Shown in pieces: positions 45,000 through 56,470 of a DNA stretch of 64,000 nucleotides (position 1 is its first letter; each line of letters begins with the position of its first letter). Origin of the DNA: Egibacteraceae bacterium (GTDB lineage: Bacteria > Actinomycetota > Nitriliruptoria > Euzebyales > Egibacteraceae); the NCBI GenBank assembly GCA_030447925.1, contig JAUJNX010000001.1, positions 1,022,973-1,086,972 on the forward strand. The letters run 5' to 3'. Below the pieces are notes generated by a model that was given only the letters and a program-made list of their open reading frames with translations, did not search any database and was not told the origin of the DNA. Made by a program: the position numbers and the translations under genes.

Positions 45000-46220
45000 A
45001 TGAGCGTGACCCGGCGGCGCCTGCACACCGAAGCGGTGCAGGAGGACACCTCGACCACCCCGGTCGAGCTGTTCTTCGACCTCGTCTTCGTCTTCGCCAT
45101 CACCCAGGTGACGGCACTGATGGCCGACGACCTGTCCGCCCCCGGGCTGGTCCGCGGCCTGCTCATCCTGGCGCTGCTGTGGTGGAGCTGGGTGGGCTAC
45201 TCCTGGATCGGCAGCATCGTCCGCGCCGACGAGGGCGCGACCCGGCTGGTGCTGCTGACGGCGATGGTGACGATGTTCGTGCTGGCGCTCAGCATCCCCG
45301 AGGCGTTCGACGACCTCGAGGGCGGGCTGCCCGGGCCGGTGGTCGTCGCCGTCTGCTACTTCGTGTTCCGCCTGCTGCACCTGGCGCTGTTCTGGATCGT
45401 CGCGGACGGCGACAGCGGGCTGCGCCGCCAGCTCGTGCGCTTCACGCCGTCGGTGCTGGGCGGCACCGCGCTACTGCTCGTCGCCTCGCAGTTCGAGGGG
45501 CCGGCGCAGACGGCGCTGTGGGCCCTCGCGCTGGTCGCCGACTACGGCGGCACCTACGCCGGCGGATCCAGCGGGTGGCGGCTGCACTCCGCCCCCCACT
45601 TCACCGAGCGCCACGGCCTCATCCTCATCGTCGCGCTGGGCGAGTCGATCGTGGCGATCGGGGTCGGTGTGGCGGCCCTGCCGGTCTCGTGGCCGATCAT
45701 CGCCGGGTCCGCGCTCGGGCTGACGCTGTCCTCGGCGCTGTGGTGGCTCTACTTCGACGTCACCGCGCTGCTGGGGGAGCGGGCGCTGGTGGCCGCGCCG
45801 GCGGAGTCCCGCACCGCCCTGGCGCGGGACGCCTTCAGCTTCCTGCACCTGCCGATGGTCGCCGGGGTCGTGCTGCTGGCGCTGGGGCTGAAGAAGGTGC
45901 TGGAGTACGTCGGCGACACCGCCGAGCACACGCTGGCTGACGCGCTGACCGGCCCGGGGCTCTGGGCGCTGTACGGCGGGGTCGCGCTGTACCTGCTGGC
46001 GCTGGTCGGGTTCCAGCTGCGCAGCGGGCACGGCGTGAACCTCGTGCGGGCCGCCGCGGCCGCCGCGGTGCTCGCGGCCCTCGTCCCGGCCGCCCAGCTG
46101 CCCGCGGTCGCGGCGCTGGCCGTGCTCACCGTCCTGGTGGTCGCCGTCGCGGTGTTCGAGACCATCCGCTTCGCCGAGCACCGCGCCCGCCTCCGCCACG
46201 GCGGCACCTCCCCCGCCTGA
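45000..46220 (+). CDS. ltrA: low-temperature-requirement protein A family membrane protein
   Basis: 406 residues with about ten to twelve membrane helices. The family start VELFFDLVFVFAITQ is intact, as are WWSWVGYSWI and HFTERHGLILIVALGESIVA. LtrA was named from a Listeria cold-growth mutant; the biochemical role is unknown. ATG at 45000, 34 bp after the phosphatase stop. Confidence 0.92.
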   Translation: MSVTRRRLHTEAVQEDTSTTPVELFFDLVFVFAITQVTALMADDLSAPGLVRGLLILALLWWSWVGYSWIGSIVRADEGATRLVLLTAMVTMFVLALSIPEAFDDLEGGLPGPVVVAVCYFVFRLLHLALFWIVADGDSGLRRQLVRFTPSVLGGTALLLVASQFEGPAQTALWALALVADYGGTYAGGSSGWRLHSAPHFTERHGLILIVALGESIVAIGVGVAALPVSWPIIAGSALGLTLSSALWWLYFDVTALLGERALVAAPAESRTALARDAFSFLHLPMVAGVVLLALGLKKVLEYVGDTAEHTLADALTGPGLWALYGGVALYLLALVGFQLRSGHGVNLVRAAAAAAVLAALVPAAQLPAVAALAVLTVLVVAVAVFETIRFAEHRARLRHGGTSPA

Positions 46221-46268
46221 CCGCCCCCGGGCAGGGCCGGGCCGCCGGTCAGGGGCGACCCCCGTCTC

Positions 46269-48646
<2,378 letters not shown>

Positions 48647-48650
<4 letters not shown>

Positions 48651-48967
48651 GAGTAGCGGGGGACCTCCGGGTCGTGGACCGACCAGCCGTCGATGCCGCC
48701 CTCCAGGTTGGCCAGCCGGTCGTAGCCCTGGGCCTCCAGCCACAGGGCCACCTGCATGCTGCGGCCGCCGTGGTGGCAGAACAGGGCGATGTCGCGGTCG
48801 CGGGGCAGCTCGTCGAGCCGCGCCGGCACCTGCCCCATCGGCATCGCGACGGACCCGGGCAGCGACGCGAGGTCGCGCTCCCAGTCCTCGCGCACGTCCA
48901 CGAGCAGGGGCGCGTCGTCGCCGCGCAGGCGGTCGTCGAGTTGGCTGGGCGTGAGGCGGTCGATCAT
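48647..48967 (-). CDS. rhodanese-like domain protein
   Basis: 106-residue single rhodanese domain. The N-terminal DVREDWERDLASLPGSVAMP and the active loop CHHGGRS with Cys64 are intact, as is the final EGGIDGWS. The Cys suggests sulfur transfer; the loop has six residues after Cys as in active sulfurtransferases. It overlaps the helicase start (ATGA), so the two are coupled. Confidence 0.92.
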
Positions 48968-49006
48968 CCTGTCGCAACCCTACCAGCAGCCCCGAGGAGC
49001 CCCCTG

Positions 49007-49213
49007 ATGCAGCTCGCCGTCCCGGACGAGGCCCTGGCCACCCTCCGGCGCGTGTTCACCACCGTGGAGGGGACCTGCGAGCCGTGGACCGACGACGAGG
49101 TGGTGCGCCGCACCCTCATCCGCGGGGCGATGGAGTACGCCCGCTCCGGGGGCGCCGACTTCGCGGCCATGGCCGCGCTGGCCGCCGACCTGCGCGCCCG
49201 GCTGGGGGGCTAG
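49007..49213 (+). CDS. small helical protein, hypothetical
   Basis: 68 residues, acidic N-half and Ala-rich C-half (MQLAVPDEALATLRRVFTTV then EGTCEPWTDDEVVRRTLIRG). ATG at 49007 follows GAGGAG at good distance. No known domain. Divergent from the rhodanese gene with 39 bp between starts. Confidence 0.6.
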   Translation: MQLAVPDEALATLRRVFTTVEGTCEPWTDDEVVRRTLIRGAMEYARSGGADFAAMAALAADLRARLGG

Positions 49214-49257
49214 GCCGTGTCGCCTGCCCCTTGCCGGCTCCGCCCGGCACGCCGTTC

Positions 49258-49286
49258 GAGCCCGGCGTTCGAGGTGCACCCCTAGG
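49258..49286. repeat. diverged copy of the tatB-upstream repeat
   Basis: GAGCCCGGCGTTCGAGG followed by TGCACCCCTAGG. From 49262 to 49286 it matches 21 of 25 positions of 30289-30313. It lies in the gap between two convergent genes and ends in the same CTAGG, which here supplies the stop codon of the gene at 49282-49764. Confidence 0.6.
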
Positions 49287-49764
49287 CAGGGCGGCCGCCG
49301 AGGATGGTCCAGTCGGTGTGCACCGGCCGGTCGGCGTCGGGCGGGCGGCAGCGCAGCCGGAACGGCCCGGGGGGCACCGCGCCCACGGCGAAGCGGCCGT
49401 GGGCGTCGGCCTCCACCGCGGTCGTGCCGCCGCTGTGCAGGATCTCGACCACGCCGGCCCCCGCGGGTGCGACCTGACCCACCACGCGGTTGCCGTCGCG
49501 CCCCGCCGACACCTCCAGCTCGATGGTGACCGCGGCCGACTCGAAGGTCAGCAGCCGCCCGTCGGCGGTCCCGCGCACCCCGGCCAGCGCCGCGTCCTCC
49601 GCCTGGGAGTCCGCGACCAGGGCGGCCAGCTCCGCGTCGATCCCGCGCAGGGCGAAGGCGGCGCGGGCCGCGGCGACCACCGCGGGGGGCGGGGGGTCCG
49701 CGCCGAGGCGCCCGCGCAGCTCGGTGAGCAGGCCCTCGTCGTCCTGCCCGCGGTGGTTGCTCAC
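49282..49764 (-). CDS. partner protein of the sigma/CHAT locus, beta-rich C-terminal domain
   Basis: 160 residues. The N-terminal ~65 residues are helical (EGLLTELRGRLGADPPPPAV, then VAAARAAFALRGIDAELAAL); the rest is beta-rich (LLTFESAAVTIELEVSAGRD) and ends in a carboxypeptidase-regulatory/transthyretin-like pattern (VEADAHGRFAVGAVPPGPFR). No membrane helix and no ZAS motif. GTG at 49764 lies 110 bp after the sigma gene stop. Its place after a sigma factor suggests an anti-sigma or regulatory role, but that is inference. Confidence 0.65.
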   Translation of the reverse strand: MSNHRGQDDEGLLTELRGRLGADPPPPAVVAAARAAFALRGIDAELAALVADSQAEDAALAGVRGTADGRLLTFESAAVTIELEVSAGRDGNRVVGQVAPAGAGVVEILHSGGTTAVEADAHGRFAVGAVPPGPFRLRCRPPDADRPVHTDWTILGGRPA

Positions 49765-49874
49765 GTCCGTCCGATCCTGATCGCCCGTTCGCCGTCCGGG
49801 TACAGAGAGGTCGCCGCCGTCCGGTGATACCCGCAGGTGCGCGCACCGACCCCCGGCAGGGGGTCCTGGCGCGG

Positions 49875-50432
49875 TCAGCTCGGGTCGGGCAGCCCGGCGC
49901 GCTCGGCCTCGGTCCGCAGCCGGGCCAGGCAGCGGGCCCGGGTCGGGCCGATGCTGCCGATGGGCATGCCCAGGGCCGCGGCGACCTCGTCGTAGGTGGG
50001 CGGCGGGTCGGCCATCAGCACGCGCAGCAGGATCCGGCAGCGGTCGGGCAGGCGCGCCACGGCGGCGCGCAGGACGCGGTCGCGGTCCGCGGCGACCGCG
50101 CGCGCCTCGGGGCCGGGCGCGGCGTCCTCCACCTCCGCCCAGGCGTCGGCGGTGGGCACCTGGCGCCCGGCGCGGCGCAGGACGCCAAGGGACTCCCGGC
50201 GGGCGGTCGTGGCCAGCCACGCGCCCAGGCGGTCCGGCTCGCGTATGCCGCCCAGGTGCTCCAGGAGCTTGAGCCAGGTGGTCTGCACCACGTCGGCCGC
50301 GTCGGGGGCCGCCAGCCGGTGGCCGCGCGCCACGGCCCACACCAGCCCGGCGTAGCGGTCGACGAGCTGGTCCCACGCGGCCTGGTCCCCGCGCGCGGCG
50401 CGCGCCACCACGTGCTCGGCCACCGCCGTCAT
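49875..50432 (-). CDS. ECF-type sigma-70 family factor associated with CHAT/S8 proteases
   Basis: 185 residues. Region 2 (about 14-80): DQLVDRYAGLVWAVARGHRL and DAADVVQTTWLKLLEHLGGI, then RLGAWLATTARRESLGVLRR. Region 4 (about 125-175): RLPDRCRILLRVLMADPPPT and EVAAALGMPIGSIGPTRARC. The GSIGPTRARCL helix differs from usual ECF recognition helices and matches a subgroup with this IGPTRAR motif. ATG at 50432 lies 107 bp after the CHAT gene stop, same strand. Confidence 0.88.
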   Translation of the reverse strand: MTAVAEHVVARAARGDQAAWDQLVDRYAGLVWAVARGHRLAAPDAADVVQTTWLKLLEHLGGIREPDRLGAWLATTARRESLGVLRRAGRQVPTADAWAEVEDAAPGPEARAVAADRDRVLRAAVARLPDRCRILLRVLMADPPPTYDEVAAALGMPIGSIGPTRARCLARLRTEAERAGLPDPS

Positions 50433-50539
50433 CCGTCCCCCTCCCGGTGCCCGGGCCGGCCCGGGCCCGCCCGGTCGGCGCTCACCGCTCACTGACGCGC
50501 ACGGCGTGCCCGCCGGCGCCCATCTTCCCAGACGGACGG

Positions 50540-52033
50540 TCACCCGCCCCCGTACACCGAGAACGCGGTCGCGGCGGCGAAGCCGGCCGGGTCGTCCCCG
50601 CTGGCGGCGCGCGCCCGCCAGAGCGCGCCCGCCAGCGACGCGCCGTCCGCCAGCGCCGCGTGGAACGCCGCCATCAGCGCCCCGGTGGGGACGTCGGGGA
50701 CGGCCACCGTGGCGGCCACGACGCCGCCCGCGCCGCCGAACAGCAGCGCGGCGAGCACCCCCTCCAGCTCGCCGCCCGCGAGCGGGCCCGGGCTGCCCAG
50801 GTCGCACGAGGCCAGCACCCAGTGGTGCGCGGGCGGGGCGAGGCGCTCCAGGTCGTGGACGGTGAGGGGCCCGCCGGCCAGCCGGAGGGCGGAGAACGAC
50901 GGGCTGTCGGCCCGCAGCGCGCCGTGGCAGGCCAGGTGGACCAGCCGCGCGCCCGCGGCCGCCGCCGCGACCGCCTCCGGCGTGGCCCGGTCCCCGGTCA
51001 GCCGCTGCGCCCCGGGGTGGTGACGCCCCGCGGCCGCGACCTCCTCGTCGGCGGCCCGCAGGTCCGGGCCCGCGACCAGCACGACCCGGTCCGACGACGG
51101 CGCCCGGTCGCGGGTGCGCCACCAGGAGGTGGCCGAGGGCGCCGCGCGCACCGGCCGCGCCGCCAGCCCCGGCAGCGCGCCCCAGGGGATGCCCAGCAGC
51201 GACGACGGCGCGGCCACGACGACCTCGTCGGCCCCGTCCACCAGGCCGGCGAACGGTCCGGCGAGGGCGCCGGCGAGGGTGGCGAGGTCGGCGCGCGCCC
51301 CGGCCAGCGCCGCGGCGGTCGCGCCGGCGCGCAGGCCGCGCGGGGCCGGGCCAGGCGGCGCAGCGCGAAGACCAGCTGCCCCGCCGCCGCGAGCACCGGC
51401 CCGACCGGCCCGAGGTCGGCCCAGCGCAGGCGCCCCGGGGTGACGGCCACGCCCACCACGCGGCCGTCCAGCACGCCGTACTGCAGGAGCGCCGCGCTGC
51501 CCAGGTCCCGGCGCAGCGCGCGCAGGGTCGCCACCGAGGGCGCGCTCCACGGCGCGCCGCCCTCCTGGGCCCAGGTGGCCGCCCGCACGGCCCGCTCCTG
51601 GTCCGCGACGCGCCGCAGCAGCGCGGCCCTGGCATCGTGCTCGTGGGGCGCGACCGCGGCCAGCTCCTGCTCCAGCCCGCGCAGCCCACCCAGCAGGGAC
51701 GCGACCTCCGCGGTCGCCGGGCCCGGTGCCGGGGTCAGGAAGATGGTCGCGCCCGCCTGCTCCAGCCAGGTCCAGATGCGCTCGGGCCGGGCGGAGCGCA
51801 GCGCGGCGCGGAGCCCGAGGTCGGCCAGGGCGCGCCCGTGGCCGGTGGCCCGGGCCCGCAGCTCGGCCGAGGCGAAGGCGGCGCGGTGGGCGGCGAGCTC
51901 GTCCAGCCCGCGCGCGGCAGCGGCGCGCGGCGCCGGTCGTCGCCGGCCAGCCCCGCCCGCAGCGCGGCGGCGCGGTGGCCCTGCAGGCGCAGCAGCGCCG
52001 GGCCGCCGGCGGCGCGCGCCGCGGCGCCCGCTA
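50540..52033 (-). pseudogene. TPR-CHAT protease gene, C-terminal CHAT part
   Basis: The C-terminal ~330 residues are a CHAT caspase-like peptidase: the catalytic His lies in LVHLACHGAL, the catalytic Cys in WVLASCDLGSPG, followed by LFGGAGGVVAATVAVPDVPT and a final AFSVYGGG. Upstream (51930-51345) comes a helical linker region including IWTWLEQAGATIFLTPAPG and QYGVLDGRVVGVAVTPG. Frame changes near 51345 and 51935 are probably sequencing errors. The 5' end is cut at 52033 by an IS element; the codons on both sides join in frame with the TPR part. Confidence 0.85.
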
Positions 52034-53049
52034 GAGCGTGTCTGACGGATGGTGGCGGGTGAGGTCGCGGGTCCAGATGCGCATGGAGGCGACGTCGACG
52101 GTGCCTTCGAAGACGTACAGGCGTTTGTCGGTGCGCATCGCGACCGCCCGGTAGGCCTTGATCTTGTTGACGCACCGCTCGGTGCTGTTGCGCTGCTTGT
52201 AGACCTGGGCGTCAAAGACGGGAGGGCGGCCGCCGGTGCTGCCGCGGCGGCGCCGGTTGGCCTGCTGGTCGGCCGGTTCGGGGATCACCGCCCGGACGCG
52301 CCGGCGGCGCAGCTGGGCGCGTAGCGCCCGGTTGGAGTAGGCCTTGTCGCCCAGCAGCCGGCCCGGCCGGGTCCGCGGGCGGCCCCGCCCTGGCCGGCGG
52401 ACCTTGAGCCGGTCCAGCAGCGGCCCGGCGGCCAGCGCGTCGCCGCGCTGGCCGGCGGTGGTGACCCCTGGCCAGCGGCCTGGCGCGGGCGTCGGCCAGC
52501 AGATGGATCTTGGTGCTCAGCCCGCCGCGGGACCGCCCGATCCCTCCCGATCCGCCCGCCGCCGCGACCGGCGGTCACCAACGTCACCGTCAGTGCGGTC
52601 AGGCGGCGGATCGTTGTGATTCGGTAGCGCCCCCTGTGGGACCGCAGGGTCCCGCCACACCCTCCAGCACGCCGACCAGCCGGGCGGCGGGCACGTCGGC
52701 GGGCGGGGCGTGGCGGGCGCCGGCGGCGTGCTGATGCGCCCGCACCACCGTCGAGTCGATCCCCACCGTCCACTCGCCCTCCCCGGCGTCACAGCCGACC
52801 CGCAGCCCGTCCAGCACCCGCTCCCACGTCCCGTCGCCAGACCAGCGGCGATGCCGCTCATACACCGTCTGCCACGGCCCATACCCAGGCGGCAAGTCCC
52901 GCCACGGACACCCCGTCCGGGCCCGCCACACCACCCCGTTGACCACCTGCCGGTGATCCCGCCACCGGCCCCCCGCCGCCGCGTGGCATCCGGCAGCAAC
53001 GGCTCGATCACCGCCCCTCCGCATCCGAAAGATCATGACGACTCTGCAT
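52031..53049 (-). CDS. IS5-type DDE transposase, frameshifted
   Basis: N-terminal DUF4096-like part: MQSRHDLSDAE, VIEPLLPDA, GRWRDHRQVVNGVVWRARTG and PWRDLPPGYGPWQTVYERHR. Catalytic residues: first Asp in VGIDSTVVRAHQ, second Asp in LLGDKAYSNRALR, Glu in NSTERCVNKIKAYRAVAMR. These lie in at least three frames: breaks near 53015, 52600 and 52450. IS5 elements can use programmed frameshifting, but this many breaks suggests either decay or consensus errors. The TAG stop uses the flanking target bases. Confidence 0.8.
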
Positions 53050-53107
53050 GCCGCCGGTCTACCGGCCCCCCCCCAAACCCGCGCAACCACCTTCGTCAGA
53101 CACGCCC
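52034..53107 (-). mobile_element. IS5-family-like insertion sequence, 1,074 bp
   Basis: Terminal inverted repeats GAGCGTGTCTGACG (52034-52047) and CGTCAGACACGCCC (53094-53107) match at 13 of 14 positions. TA flanks both ends (52032-52033 and 53108-53109); counted with neighbours it reads CTAG, as for IS5/IS427-type elements. Joining the flanks rebuilds GCGGCGCTAGCGGGCGC, which keeps the TPR-CHAT frame. It encodes one transposase. Confidence 0.88.
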
Positions 53108-54256
53108 TAGCGCCGCGTCCGCGGTGCGCGCGTGCCCGGCGGCGGCGGCCAGCTCGCCGTGCAGCAGCCCGGCCTCGACCGCGGCGGGCCCGTCGCGCAG
53201 GCGCACCAGCGTGCGCGTGGCCCGGCCCAGCGGGGCCAGCAGCGGACCGGGCGGGTCGCCGCGCGCGCGCGCGCGCAGCGCCAGCAGGACCGCGACGGCC
53301 CGCCACCCGCGCGGCGCTGGCGGCGGAACAGGTCGTCGGCCTGCTCGGCGGCCGCGAGGGCGGGGCCGGGACGGTCCTGGGCCAGCGCGATGCGCGCCTG
53401 CAGCACCAGGGCCTCGGCCAGCATCAGCGAGCCCCCGTCGTGCCGCCGGTAGCCCTCCACGGCCAGGTCCGCGGCGTCGGCGGCCTCGTCGAGCAGCTGC
53501 AGGGACAGCAGCGCCGCCGCCCGGTCCAGGTGCAGCTCCATGAGCGGCAGGTCCGCGGCGCGCAGGAGCTGCTCGGCGCGGCCGTAGCGGCGCAGCGCCT
53601 CGACCGGCCGCCCCGCCTCGACCGCGACGAGGGCGCTGCTCTGGGTCACCAGGGCCGTGACCGCGGGGCCCAGGGTGGTGGCCAGGGCCTCGGCGGCGGC
53701 CAGGCGCTGCTCGGCCTCGCGGTGGCGGCCCAGGCGCATCGCGATGACCCCGAGGTTGTTGAGGATCTTGACGCGCAGGTGCGGGTGGTCCTCCCCGGCC
53801 AGGTCCAGCGCCCGGCGGTACGCGCGCAGCGCCGGGGAGTCGCCGACCTGGTCCTCGCGCAGGCCCTCGGCGAAGGCGACCTCGGCCAGGGCGCCGTCGC
53901 GGGCGACGTCCCGGGCCGCGGCCAGGTCCCGGCGGGCGGCCCCCTCGTGGCCGAGCTCCAGGTGCACCGCGGACCGGGTGACCAGCGCCGCCGCGAGCAG
54001 GTCGTCGAGGCCCGCGGACCTGGCCGCGCGCACCGCCTCGTCGAGGTGGCGGCGGGCGGCATCGTGGTCGTACAGCTCGCGGGCGGCCCAGCCCGCCGCG
54101 CGCAGGGCGACGACCAGCGCGCGCAGTCCGCGCGGCGCGGGCCTCGTCGGCGACCGCCTCGGCGGCCAGCAGCCCCGCCCGCGGCGCCACGGCGACCTCG
54201 CGGTCGGCCGCGGCGGCACGTATCAGGAGCGGGTCCGGCGGCTCTGGATGCAGCAG
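53108..54256 (-). pseudogene. TPR-CHAT protease gene, N-terminal TPR part
   Basis: About 380 residues of tetratricopeptide-like helical hairpins: DPLLIRAAAADREVAVAPR, AGWAARELYDHDAARRHLDE, AVHLELGHEGAARRDLAAAR, VKILNNLGVIAMRLGRHREA and ALVLQARIALAQDRPGPALA. The frame shifts near 54130 and 53315. The last codons before the IS (HARTADAAL) join in frame to AGAAARAAGG across it. No ATG or GTG fits the true frame; translation may begin at a CTG near 54251-54256 after GGGGAAAGG, or the start is hidden by an indel. Confidence 0.8.
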
Positions 54257-54318
54257 AGGGCCTTTCCCCGGTGGGCGGACCGGATCGTAGGCCGTGGCTC
54301 GACCGCAGGGGGAACGGC

Positions 54319-55730
54319 GTGGCGAACGACGGCGAGCAGGGTCTGGGGCGCGCGCTGGAGCGCGCCGCGGTGCGGCGGCAGGTCCAGGGGGTTGCGCTCC
54401 TGCGCGAGGCCGCGGGCGCGGTGGCGTGCGGGGGGCGCTGGAGCAGCTCGCCCGCCGGCGCCGCGAACCGGCCCGGGAGCCGGTGGCGGGCGGGCTGGTG
54501 CGCGCCCCCATCGCGCTGCTGGACGGCGAGGCCGGCCGGGTCGGCCCGGTCCCCGTCGTCGCCGGCGAGCTGCTGGTCGCTGTCGCCGACGGCGAGGACC
54601 TCGCCGGCGACCTGGCGGCGCTGGGGCTGGAGGAGGTCGACCGGCCCGTGGCGGGCGTCGTGCGGGTGCGCGCCCGCGACCGCCGGGGCGTCGCGGACCT
54701 CCGCGGCCTGCGCGACCGGCTGCGCACCGCCCGGCCGCGCGGCGGGGAGCGCGGCCGGGCGCGCCGTGCGGCGGTCGCGGCCAACCACGTCGCCGCCCTG
54801 TCGGTCCGGATGAAGGGCCAGTCGACCCCGGAGCACCCCGCGCAGGCGCTGCCGGTGCTGCCCGACCCGGCCCCGCCGGCGCCCGACGCGCCCCTGGTCG
54901 TGGTCATCGACACGGGCCTGTCCGCCGACGCCGCGGACCGCGTCGACGGGTGGCTGCACGACATCGTCACGGCGCCCGGGGACGTCGACCCGCTCGACGT
55001 GCTCGACGAGCACGGGGCGCTGGTCGCCGACGACCTGCTCGACCCCGGCGCCGGGCACGGGACGTTCGTCGCGGGCGTCGTGCGGCAGGTGGCGCCCGGC
55101 GCGCGCGTGGAGCTGATCCGCGCCCTGGACACCGACGGCCTCGGCGACGAGGTCGCGATCGCACAGGCGATCGCGCGCGCCGGCGAGCGCTTCTCGGCGG
55201 TCGCGGGCGGCCGGGGCGTGCTGAACCTGTCCTTCGGCCTGGAGGCCGCCGACCCCGGCGAGGTCCCCCTGGCCCTGGACGCCGCCCTGCGCGCGCTGCC
55301 CCCGGGCGTCGTGGTCGTGGCGGCGGCCGGGAACAGCGCCTCCGGGCTGCCGGTGTGGCCGGCCGCGTCGGACCGGGTGCTGGGCGTGGCCGCCCTCACC
55401 ACCGACGGCGCGCCGGCGGACTGGTCCAACCGCGGGGACTGGGTGGACTGCGCCGCGGTCGGCGAAGGCGTCGTCTCGACCTTCGTGGTCGGCCGCGAGC
55501 CCCGCGAGCCGGTGCCGGGGGAGCAGGCCGAGACCTTCCCGCGGCCGGGCGAGGAGGGCCGGTCCTGCGCCCTGTGGACCGGCACGTCGTTCGCCGCGCC
55601 GCAGGTCGCCGGCTGGCTGGCCGCCCAGCACCCCGGCGTGGACCACGACGGCGCGCGGCAGGCGCTGGCCGCCCTGGGCGCGGACCCCGGGGACGGCTGG
55701 GGCGTCCGCCTCCCGCCCCTGCTGGTCTAG
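54319..55730 (+). CDS. subtilisin-like S8 serine protease, apparent frameshift
   Basis: About 470 residues, no signal peptide, so probably cytoplasmic. The N-terminal ~190 residues are a helical/beta prodomain-like region starting MANDGEQGLGRALERAAVRR. The S8 domain has Asp in VVVIDTGLSADA, His in GAGHGTFVAGVV, the oxyanion Asn in VVAAAGNSASG and Ser in GTSFAAPQVAGW. The start GTG at 54319 has AGGGGGA upstream; a one-base loss in the G6 run near 54430 separates it from the main frame. Divergent from TPR-CHAT with about 60 bp between. Confidence 0.85.
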
Positions 55731-55776
55731 GTGTGCGCCGCCGCCGGGCGTGGTGCCGGGCGGCCCGCCGGGCCCG

Positions 55777-56370
55777 TCAGGAGGCGGGTTCGGGGAACCC
55801 GCCCAGCCCGCGCCAGGCCAGGCGCGACAGCAGCCGGACGGCCTCGGGCTTGCTCAGGCCCTCGTGGGTCGCCCACCAGCGCGCGCCGTCCATCGCCAGC
55901 CCGCGCAGGGCGACCGACAGCAGCAGCGCGGCGTCGTCGGACAGCCCCGCGTCGGCGGCGATGAGCCCGCCGACGGCCCGGGCGACGTTGGCGTTGGCGG
56001 TGGTGAGCAGCTCGGCGACCTCGGGGTCGTCGGCGGGGCCCAGCCCGCCCAGCAGCAGCGACGCGCGGCGGTCCTCGACGAAGTCGATGTAGGCGGCGAT
56101 GGCGCCGTGGACGCGGTCGCGGTTGTCGCTGGTGCCCTCCAGCGCCTTGCGGACCTGGGCCTCCAGCTCCGCCACCGCCTGGCGGACCAGCGCCAGATAG
56201 AGCTCGCGCTTGCTGGCGAAGTGCTGGTAGAGCACGGGCTTGCTGACCCCGGCCGCGTCGGCCAGGACCTCCATCGACAGGCCGTGGAAGCCGTGCTCGG
56301 CGAACAGGCCCCCAGCCACCTCGAGCAGCTGCGTGCGGCGCTCGTCCGCCGACAATCGCTCCCTGGCCAC
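55777..56370 (-). CDS. TetR-family transcriptional regulator
   Basis: 197 residues. The N-terminal TetR helix-turn-helix reads LLEVAGGLFAEHGFHGLSME, then AGVSKPVLYQHFASKRELYL. The ligand domain is helical, with YIDFVEDRRASLLL and RWWATHEGLSKPEAVRLLSR. GTG at 56370 gives VARERLSADERR; longer in-frame starts reach into gnd. It is divergent from gnd with 100 bp between starts, so gnd could be a target, which is untested. Confidence 0.88.
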   Translation of the reverse strand: MARERLSADERRTQLLEVAGGLFAEHGFHGLSMEVLADAAGVSKPVLYQHFASKRELYLALVRQAVAELEAQVRKALEGTSDNRDRVHGAIAAYIDFVEDRRASLLLGGLGPADDPEVAELLTTANANVARAVGGLIAADAGLSDDAALLLSVALRGLAMDGARWWATHEGLSKPEAVRLLSRLAWRGLGGFPEPAS

Positions 56371-56470
56371 CCCACCCCCCGTGTCGGTGCGTCCGACGAA
56401 CGTACGGCCCGTCCCTGCCGCGGGCAAGACGGTGCGAGACTGCACGACGTCAGGCGACCAGGAGGGTGGG

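Noticed and set aside
49282..55730. The CHAT/sigma locus considered as a type III-E CRISPR (Craspase) relic
   Set aside because: No gRAMP/Cas7-11, Cas1, Csx30/Csx31-like sequence or repeat array is visible; only the TPR-CHAT plus sigma theme is shared.
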